From the NCBI RefSeq assembly GCF_035222485.1, contig NC_085923.1, forward strand, positions 2,170,001 through 2,234,000: a DNA stretch of 64,000 nt, given 5' to 3'. Positions 56,101 through 64,000 of the stretch are shown one piece after another. Position numbers and translations under genes: made by a program. The notes under the pieces were generated by a model, which made no database searches, was not told where the DNA came from, and worked only from the letters and a program-made list of their open reading frames with translations. The DNA comes from Podospora pseudoanserina (taxonomy: Eukaryota > Ascomycota > Sordariomycetes > Sordariales > Podosporaceae). Every line of letters begins with the position of its first letter. Position 1 is the first letter of the stretch.

Positions 56101-57041
56101 TTACTTTCTCCCTACCAACCCTGGTACGCCGATCACCCAAACTACGGCGTTTCAACTCAACATTGTCAACCCGTTTGAAGCAAACTATGATCTCCTGCCG
56201 CGGGTTCACCCGGATCCATGGCCAAGCTTGTTTGATGCGGATGGTGTCCGGAGTGCCGCTCCAGACGATGACGTTCCTTTAGCCTTCAAGGGTCTATCTC
56301 AGTCCTGGTGTCTGTTGACTCGCTATGCCTCCTTTGCATCAGAGCCACTAAGGGTGGTAGACATCGACGTGGTGCTGTCTTCCCTCCCATCAGTCAGATG
56401 CCACGCAATCAAGCACAACAATCTCCCCTCCTCGGGCGAAGGCCGACTAGTCGCCCCCAAAACCATCGAGGAAGCAGCATTTGAGCTCAAAGCCCAAAAG
56501 GCCTCCCTCGACGAGCGAGGTCCATCACCATTGGACGTCTCCCTCGTCATCAAATGGTCTCGTCCGGAGGTCTCGGATCAACTCAACAGCACTACTTTAC
56601 CAGTGCCACGGTTCAATCTGTTTGGTACGGAACCGCGGGTTTTGGCGACGGTCTCGCATATGTTTACACCGCACCCGTTGGTGGTCTTGACGGTGTATAT
56701 TGAGAATGCGTCGAATCATCTGTTGACGTTTGGGCTGACGATGGAGCCGAGTGACGAGTTTGCATTTTCGGGGCCGAAGCAGACTAGTCTGAGCTTGTTG
56801 CCTGTGCAGAGGAGGGGGGTGGAGTATAGGTTGGTGCCGTTTGATGATTTGGGGGGAGGTGGGGAGGTGGGTGGGTGTTGGGTTGGTGGTTAGGGATAAG
56901 TATTATCAGAAGGTGCTGAGGGTTGTGCCCGGGGGTGAGGGGTTAGGGGACGAAGGAGGGGGGGGAGGTTTGGATTCCAGGACGGGGAGGTGGAGGGGGG
57001 ATGGGAAGGGGAGTAAGGGGTTAGAGAGAGTGATGGTGTAG
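53197..57041 (+). CDS. TRAPP complex subunit TRAPPC11 (foie gras/gryzun protein)
   Basis: TRAPPC11 acts in ER-Golgi tethering as part of a TRAPP complex. Exons: 53197-53463, 53535-55080 and 55131 to the 3' end. Introns: 53464-53534 (GTAGGT...CCTAG) and 55081-55130 (GTACGT...TTGCAG). I start at MDEYPAGSLDHSVPFLL, the usual N-terminus; an in-frame ATG lies at 52999. The splice gives LLPPRRARLPDGIDMPSPT, then LIGTQWIRKHQDLVPSV. The foie gras helical region includes YEQAYENLLSSELMEVIPSW and RCLRCLLWNG. The gryzun region follows, with NWEYDITKALDQ and the beta-rich repeats. As written, exon 3 stops at 56893 (TAG) within a G-rich stretch. Dropping one G from 56851-56856 continues into GLVVRDKYYQKVLRVVPGGE, the expected ending, with a stop at 57041 or earlier. 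About 1,240 residues if corrected. Confidence 0.85.
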
Positions 57042-58821
57042 ATGTTTGGTTTTGTGTTAGTTTGAGATACCTATGAATGACATGTTAGTGAGATTTGTAG
57101 ATGTAGATATTGCGTAGCAGGTTGTGGGCACGGAAGTGAAACTGCTATGTGGAATGGATGCCTGAAGTGTAGTTAAGAGGCCTTTCAATATGTATAATAT
57201 GGCCTTTTAACGTGATTGATATGCCTTTCAACATGGTCAACACGCCTTTCGATATAAATAAGTGATAGACCTTTAAAAATCATCAAAGAGGCCTCTAGAC
57301 ATGATTGATAGGCTTCAAAAGATAGTTAATAGGCCATTCAAAGTAATTAATAGGCCTTACAACATAACTGACAGGTGTTTTAGGACAATCAGGAGGCATG
57401 TCTATGAGATCTTGAGGTCTTCAGATTAGGTCAAGGTCTCTTTTATTTAGTCCTCTACGCGATATATAATTGTAGACGTAATTCATCATGCCCTGTGAGT
57501 TTAGAAACTTCCATGCATATCTATCCACACCAGCCAAAATTATACCCCTGAATAACCCCTTAGTACTTTGGATGTGCAGCTGGCACACCAGACCAGTATC
57601 TTTTTCTTCAGGAATCTGTTCTCACAAATTGTTGCTGTTTGCAGGTGAGAGACAACAAGATGCTATCCACACTGCCACATGCTCATCGTTCTTTCAACCG
57701 TAATTAAACATGGAGTCCTCGAACCACATTCCAATTCCACCACCTCAAAGGGAGTCATCCGATGGCAATTTCCATTCACTCTTCCACAATAGCAATTTGT
57801 GGACTTGAGATATTGCCCAAATGCGAATGACAATAACACCTTAACAGGTAGGTGATTGACAGTGCCTGAATGCCAACAAACACAGGGCCAGACATTCACT
57901 GGTGGGCCGTGCGTTGCCGCTAACAGCCGCGACTGCTACCTGTGTGAGAGCCAACGCACGGCCAGCGAGAAACACAGCGCAACCCAAGCCGCAGGCGTCA
58001 CCACTCCGGGCTCTTATTTTCCGCTGCTTGAGTAGTCAGCCTCATCTGGACACCCCTCAACCTGGCAACGACAGGAAGAGAAAAATTGCCAACTGAATCG
58101 CGACATCGGAGGTGTGGTTAGTTTCTGGATCGACAAGATATCAGAAACACCGTCGTATCAATTCCTCGGCTTGCTCAGGTACCATCCGCCATCCCCTCCA
58201 GGTCAGCACATCCAGCTCGCCTTGCCTGCAGCAGCAAGCCCAACCGCCCTCCATTACTGCCAACGCAGACCCCCGCCAGATCCAGTTTCGGCACCGTGCA
58301 CCTGCCAGGTCCTATTTTCTTCTGCTGGCGACCATTCTTCCGAAATTTGATCTCGTTCGGCCGACTTTTGGTTCAGCTTGAGCATATCCCCCCCTCTTCT
58401 ACTTCCTACACCGTCTCTCTCTCTCTCTCTCGGCGAACCACTTTGATTAGTCGACGACAGAGCCACTCTTTCTCGGCGACCGACTACTACAGACAACAGA
58501 ACAGATCCAGCCTACCCCTCGATCGACGACCGACCGACCGCTTCCCCTTACCCCTCGCTACGCCCAGACTGGACGATAGCGTCACCGCTTTCACACGGGC
58601 AAGCACACAAATTAGAGGAAATTATAGACAGGACAAAACCAATTTAGCAAGAGTCGGACCATAGAATACCAGGGCGACTCTCTCCCGACCATTCCGACCA
58701 CCAGATCGTGTGCGGGGTTCATAGCCAATACCTACCTACCTACTACCAAAGTAACCAACTCCGGATTTCGGGGCCTCATTCGTCTTCTTCTACAAGAGTC
58801 GCCACCTTTACCACCGCAAAC
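57042..58821. other. Intergenic region with 21-bp repeat block and DUF7918 leader
   Basis: It holds the repeat block at 57175-57395, a 12-bp inverted repeat (57905-57916 with 57952-57963) and a short CT run at 58413-58430. A minus-strand frame at 57663-57899 has eight cysteines but no signal peptide; I do not call it. The last 700 bp appear to be a long pyrimidine-rich leader and promoter. Confidence 0.45.
57175..57395. repeat. 21-bp-period repeat block 4 (clearest copy)
   Basis: Ten or so tandem units, nearly all exactly 21 bp, starting GCCTTTCAAC-like and ending TTGATAG/TTAATAG. Two neighbouring units are GCTTCAAAAGATAGTTAATA+G and GCCATTCAAAGTAATTAATA+G. One unit carries AAAAGATAGT, the reverse complement of the ACTATCTTTT core in the other blocks, so this block is inverted relative to them. 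One unit is 26 bp. Confidence 0.85.
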
Positions 58822-60737
58822 ATGCCCTGCTACAAGGGCATCGCGGTGAGCATCCATGCAAATGGTGCCCCGGTGCCCGAATACGGCATCCAAAAACAGT
58901 CTCGGCTGTCACGTATCAACACTTACATCCCGGTCCCGCAGCCCCAGGTCAACCCAGAGAATAACAAGCCTGAGCCGGCCAAGTTCGCCATTTCCATTAC
59001 CCTCCTGACCCCCGGCCTCGCGATACCCTACTCTGCCCCCAAAGCCACCGAAAGTAACCCGTACCCGAAGCCGCAATATGTCGGCGCTCTCCCCTCGAGC
59101 ACTGGGGAGCGGGGCAAGTTCCACGGCATCGTGGCTCCCTACATTCCTATGACTCAGAGCGAGAATGAGACAATTGCCGCCTATATATACTTTGATGGTC
59201 GTGCCAAGGAGGAGGTCGCTACGCTTCTTCGCCCCGGTGAGGAAACGTGGGTGAACAGCAGATGGGTCCAAGTTCCTGAGTCGGAAGGCGGCGGGCTGGC
59301 TGAACGGGAGTTTTTGTTCCGCGAGGTTGGCCTTGAGCGCTGGCTGAATGGTCTTGATCTTCAGGGACATGATGCTGCCGAGAAGCTGGAGCGCAGAAGG
59401 CAGAAGTTTGAGAAGCGCAGAAGACGCCAAAAGAAGCTCGAGGAGGAGGCGGGTTCTTCCCACCATGGGTCTCGTGGTGCTGCCCTTAGGTATGGCGCTG
59501 ATGACAAGGCCCCGCTGGAGGCTGTCGACGACTCTCTTTCGTCTAGTGATTCGGATGATGAGCCGCCCGAGGCTACTGGCCAGATCAAGGTGGCCATGTT
59601 TAGGGTGATTGCGTCGGGCGAGATCAAGAAGGGGGAGTATTCTCCTCAGTTTGATGCTCACGACGACTCGGAAGAGGAGGGCAAGGGAAATAACAATGGG
59701 GTCGATGCCGATGTTGAGCACACGACTAGTTTCGCGAAGCCCAAGACACTTGATCCGAAGACTATTAGTACTCAGACCGTGACCGGTATCGACGGGCCGG
59801 ATAAGCCTTTTGCGGTCTTCACTTTCTTTTACAGAGGCGAACGTGAGTATTTGGCTGTTCTGACTTGTATGGTCGTGGCGCTGACGCTGAAACAGGTCAA
59901 CTACAAAAGATGGGAGTCCTCGCCCCTCCAAAGCCCCAAGTCACTTCGCCCAACCTCAAGAGACGCTCTGGCCAGCTCGATTTCTCTGGCCTTGGGCCCT
60001 TGAAGACAAGCGGCACTGTGGGCTTTTCCGCGTTCCGGGACAGGGACTCTCAATCAGCAAGACGGAAGAAGTCGAGGACGAAGAGCAACGGGGGTATGAG
60101 CATAGATGCCGACAGCGATGACGATGACGACGACGAGGACTTGAGCGAGCAGATCCTGGGCAAGATGGAGGATGTTGACACCAAGTATGACAAGTCAAAG
60201 TTGGGCCCGGAGGACGCCAAGTTTACGGGCGAGCTGGCGGATGGTGTAAACAGGATCAGGGTATGTTTTTCCCACTCTGTTGCATTTTCCTTTCTTGAAT
60301 TATACTGACTTATTCTCCGCAAAATAGCTCAAGAGAGCCCACTCGGCCGAACCAGACGCCGCCTCAAGCCCCAGCAAATCACCCAACACGGGAGCCGCAA
60401 CCCCTCCGGACGGAACTGGTGTTGGTTCTGCTGCCGCTGGTAGCATGCCTACGGGGTTGGCGGCCATGTTTGGGAAGAGTCTGCCGGATGACACGAATAT
60501 TATTGGGAGCCCGATGAAGAAGGCGAGGCCTAGTCTGGGGGATATCGGGGAGTTAAAAGGGGGCTGGGGGGGAGTGGAAGCCCAGGGACGACAAGCGGAG
60601 CAGGGTTCACGTCTGCGCTCGGTGATATACTCGCCAAGGCTGAGGCTGCTCAGGCAAGCAAGGGTCAAACGGGGGTTGTGGCGGGGCAGGTAGCGCAGCC
60701 GCCGCCGATGTTGATGGAGGAGGAGGAGGAGCTTTGA
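58822..60737 (+). CDS. DUF7918-type fungal protein
   Basis: The start MPCYKGIAVSIHANGAPVPE, followed by YGIQKQSRLSR, AAYIYFDGRAKEEVATLLRP, WVNSRWVQVPESEGGGLAER and EFLFREVGLERWLNG, matches the fungal DUF7918 family; its molecular role is unknown. Exons: 58822-59842, 59896-60260 and 60328 onward. Introns: 59843-59895 (GTGAGT...AACAG) and 60261-60327 (GTATGT, TACTGAC, AATAG). Phases agree. A basic coiled-coil stretch (EKLERRRQKFEKRRRRQKK) and acidic runs (DSDDDDDDEDL) suggest a nuclear protein. As written the third exon stops at 60693 after a nonsensical Arg-rich tail. Adding one G to the GGGGG run at 60559-60563 gives LGGSGSPGTTSGAGFTSAL, then GDILAKAEAAQASKG and an end at MEEEEEL, stop 60735-60737. 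Corrected length 598 residues. Confidence 0.85.
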
Positions 60738-62641
60738 GTGGATATGAGCGTTTGTGGTTGTAAGCGAGTGTGTGTACGTTCTGTCTGCGTGAGGGGTGGG
60801 GACAAACTAGGAAAGGGAAAACAAGATATAAAAGAAGACGACCCAGCGAATCTCAGTTTGTTCTTGAGAGCATATATTACGACAGTTGGGTGTGTGTGAT
60901 GAAGTGGAAGGAAATTGAAAATACATGAGGGGGGGTGGGGGAAGGGGGAGAGGAGGTGGGGGGGAGGTTGACGTTATATCACAAACTGATTAGGAGATAT
61001 TATCTTGAGATAAGAATAAGCGGATATTGCAAGGACAGGAGTTTGGGAGGGTTGCTATGCTATGCTGGGAAATTGCTTTGATGGTGGTGGTGGTTGGTTG
61101 GTCGAGGTGTGTATGTTTTGGGGGGGAAGGCATAGCGGTTTTTTCTTTTCTTGCGGTTTGGGGATTTGGGAAGGGGTTGGGCTGATAAATGGGGAGGGAA
61201 TTGGGTTTATGTAGAGTAGTTTGTTGTGTGTGTAAAAGAGAATATCAAGGGGGGGTTGAATGTCATTGGTGATGTAGCTACTCGTGATGTGTGAAAGATA
61301 TGCTGGCTCTCATGACTAGAAACTTTGATTAATTTGGAACTCGACACCATCTTGTAAGCACAGAGGCTTGCTATCCGGGAGAGGTGTTTCAACCTCTTGT
61401 ATCAAGAAAGGTTGAGGACCGGAGACTAGGAAGGGAAGGAAGCGAGTGAGATTCCTGAAGCATGATCAAGAGTGCTGTAATTAGTTTTACGAGGGCCTTG
61501 ATGGGTGCTTGAGCTTGACCAGGCCGATGTACCATGGGCCTGAACACCTCATCCAGGACGATTCCAAAATCAGCAATACAGGTATGGCTCTGGCCGTTGG
61601 GCTGCACAAGAGAACAATGTCACGGCCAGGCAAAGCGAACAAGACATGGAAGTGTGGAAAAATTTGGTATATTATTACCCATGGTGTAGCACACGAGCGG
61701 GAGAGCATCGAACTTGCCCAACACCCACACGCCAATCCAGCCCACCACCAGCAAGTGAAAAATTCCAACCCGCAGGGATGAAGCCCAAGAAAACAAGCAA
61801 ATGGACACCCCCTTCCGCCTTGAAAAACCAAGGCTGACTTGGATGTCCACCCCACGTGAGTGAAGGGTTTCACAAGCTGATGAATGGGCCGGCCCAATGC
61901 GGCGGTTGGTTGTTGGGCTGGTTCGATTGCCTCTTTCCTCCAAAACCCAACTCCTGCCTTGCTCAAAGTCCCAATCCAAACCGGCGGTGTCAAGATGCCG
62001 AAGTATATGCGATCTAATGATCCAATTGTTAGCGCTCCTGTTTTGAATGTGAAAACAGTGAAGTGTGTAGTGTGTGTTGGGTATAATGTCAGACTGTTGA
62101 GTTTGATGATTTTTTTTAATCAACATGATTTATTCTGTTGGCCGTTCTTAAGAGCAGTTTTTGTCATCATGGTAAATGGTGTTTGTTTGTTGCAAAGGCA
62201 AAGGAAACAGGGTGCTGTCTTACCATTCAAGATGCGGGTGCGTGAAAAGAAAGGAAAGAGAGAGGAAGAAAGTGTCTCCAAAAAAATTGGAGTGGAAATT
62301 TATATCCAATGGAAAAGTGCAGACGGGGGGGACCGGGGAGGAGGGGTGACCAAGCTTAATCCTCTTTTTTTTTTCTCGGTCGGTGCCTGATCGATAAGGC
62401 TGTCAGATTCACTTTGTGAGTGACACAGGAAACCCCACTTTTGAACTTGGGCTGCGGCGGGTGGTGGGACTGGGCTCCTGCTGCTGGCTGGGTGCCTGGT
62501 TCGAAAGTGATCTTCTGATATCTCCTTCCCCCTTCGTGAGGAACTTGCCGCCCTTTTTTTTTTTCTTTTACTCGCCAACTACATTATCACAAAAAAATCA
62601 CAAGGTTGAAGCCTGCTGCGAAGCAATCTAATACCGGCAAG
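60738..62641. other. Intergenic region without a recognised gene
   Basis: 1.9 kb of G-rich then AT-richer sequence, with TGTGTGTG and GGTGGTGGTGG stretches near 60760-61110. Short frames at 61487-62126 (both strands) have no motif. A T9 run near 62367 and a T11 run near 62556 precede the NTF2 start. Confidence 0.5.
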
Positions 62642-63518
62642 ATGGCTTGTAAGTTTTATACCGAGTTCCCCTCTGGAAATATGACAAGGCTGTGTTGTGT
62701 GCGCGCGCAAAAGGAGAGCTGGAGGAGGGGTTGGGAAATCGAAGATGTTCGGGTTACCCCGCCATCGCGCTATCGAGGAGGAGAGGGCGGATGTGTTTGC
62801 GATGCCCTCCTCTTTGCGCGCGCAAACTTGTTTACGGATTTAAATGAAGCAAAAGCTAACAAAATGGTAAACAGTCGATTTCCAGGGAATTGCTAGTGAG
62901 TTTCCACCACCACCAGAGCTCCAATGAAGCCTGTTACATACGATCGCGAGAAGAGAAGCTAACGCGCGCTGTTTTTGTGTTCCCCCCGCAACAGCGCAGT
63001 TCGTCACCCACTACTACACCACCTTTGATACCGACCGCAAGGCCCTGGCTGGTCTCTACGTATGTTCTCGATCGAGCGAGCTGTTGGGGGAATTGGTGAC
63101 TAATGGAGTAAACAGAGAGAGAACTCCATGTTGACCTTTGAGTCTTCGCAAGCCCTCGGTACCGCCAACATTGCTGAGAAGCTCACCGTAAGAGATGCTC
63201 TGATTACGCGACACGATGAGGACGGTCGTTGACTCAATTTGTTACAGAACCTCCCATTCCAGAAGGTTAAGCACCACTTCGACACTGCTGATGCCCAGCC
63301 CACCGCCACTGGTGGTATTGTGATCTTGGTCACCGGCCAGCTCTTGGTATGCTTCAAACATGATATGTAGAAGCGAGGCTGAATACTGATACGAATTTCT
63401 CACACAGGTTGACGAGGAGGCCAACCCTCTCAAGTTCTCCCAGGCTTTCCAGCTCGTTCAGGATCCTCAGGGCCAGTGGTTCGTTTTCAACGATATCTTC
63501 AAGCTCGTTTTCGGTTAA
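62642..63518 (+). CDS. Nuclear transport factor 2 (NTF2)
   Basis: NTF2 carries Ran-GDP back into the nucleus through nucleoporin contacts. Six coding exons: 62642-62648 (7 nt, ATGGCTT), 62875-62895 (21 nt), 62995-63059, 63116-63187, 63248-63346 and 63408-63518. Introns 1 and 2 have GTAAGT...AACAG with GCTAAC 14 nt before, and GTGAGT...AACAG with GCTAAC. The later ones use GTATGT, GTAAGA and GTATGC. Joined, they give 124 residues, exactly the family size: MAFDFQGIATQFVTHYYTTF, DTDRKALAGLYRENSMLTFE, then LPFQKVKHHFDTADAQPT, GGIVILVTGQLLVDEEANP and a terminal IFKLVFG. All phases agree. Without exon 2 the frame would still join (21 nt) but the conserved first helix would lose seven residues. Single-domain cone fold, cytosol and nuclear pore. 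Confidence 0.93.
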
Positions 63519-64000
63519 GCGGTTGCGACGAGTATAATGGAGCGATATTTACACCACTTAGACGGAGCCGTGAGCATATCATAGCCAAATACACCAAAAA
63601 CACGTGAAGATACCAGAAATTGAAGCGGCGGCATCTGAACGTTTGCTGTGGGCGGCGTCTGGAGATGGACTGACGGGAAAGAGGGAGGGGACTTTGATTT
63701 TTTCGCCAGCATTAAGCAGCAGTAGCTACACCTTGGGGTTAATTAAACCTTTTAAACGTCAAGAGGTGAATTCGCATTGATGGAGCTATGCCGCGCAACC
63801 TCTTGAGCCTCATGGCCAGGTAGGTACGTCAGCAGGGGACCTCGGAAATCGGGTGCCTGTTTGGCGGCCACTTATTAAAAGCTGGCCATTTGGTCTGGTC
63901 TGCGAAAAGGATTTTGTCAGTTGGCTCGCTGTCAGGGCTAGCATTCCTCACAGAAAACGCTGTGGAGTAAATACCAACACCCAAACCAAACAGCACACCA
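63519..64000. other. NTF2 3' region
   Basis: No gene recognised up to the window end. The first 200 bases are presumably NTF2 3' untranslated sequence. Confidence 0.5.

Noticed and set aside
57663-57899. Minus-strand 78-codon Cys-rich frame, possible small secreted protein
   Set aside because: No signal peptide, no upstream exon found that would supply one, and the AT-rich spacer gives such frames by chance.
1-64000. CRISPR arrays, rRNA genes or tRNA genes
   Set aside because: None seen; the only regular repeats are microsatellites and the degenerate 21-bp blocks, which lack the identical repeats and unique spacers of a CRISPR array.

Overview
The window is nuclear DNA of a filamentous ascomycete. 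Short spliceosomal introns (about 50-430 nt) carry GTAAGT/GTATGT-type donors, a CTAAC branch box 10-15 nt before the acceptor, and C/TAG acceptors. The gene set (Argonaute, DASH subunit DUO1, MCM10, DNA2, RNase H2B, SurE-TTL fusion, DUF7918 protein, NTF2) and the style of the proteins fit Sordariomycetes, probably Sordariales. This is inference from protein character, not from a database search.

Layout. 1-8.5 kb is gene-poor. It holds five copies of an unrecognised Cys-rich small-protein module, four of them broken, one broken hypothetical ORF, and a 79-bp hAT-like MITE with an 8-bp target duplication. 8.5-27.6 kb is ordinary and gene-dense: Argonaute, complex I ESSS subunit, branched-chain aminotransferase, SCY1-like pseudokinase, sirtuin and P2B Ca2+-ATPase. 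27.6-34.5 kb has no convincing gene. 34.5-57 kb holds a PBY1-type SurE-TTL gene, an unnamed nuclear-looking protein, DUO1, RNase H2B, MCM10, DNA2 and TRAPPC11. 57-64 kb holds a DUF7918 protein and NTF2.

Functional connections. RNase H2B, MCM10 and DNA2 all act at the replication fork or on Okazaki fragments and lie within 11 kb. The divergent RNase H2B/MCM10 promoter has two ACGCGT (MCB-type) boxes 21 bp apart, and the DNA2 upstream region has one, so shared G1/S control is plausible.

Most novel observations: (1) the cluster of CxC-type modules with nonsense codons; (2) a degenerate 21-bp-period repeat found in four non-coding places, one of which makes up most of a 434-nt intron; (3) a stop codon buried in the splice donor between the SurE and TTL halves of the PBY1-type gene; (4) NTF2 with a 7-nt first coding exon and a 21-nt microexon; (5) single-base frame slips at G/C runs in five conserved genes, which look more like consensus or assembly errors than biology.
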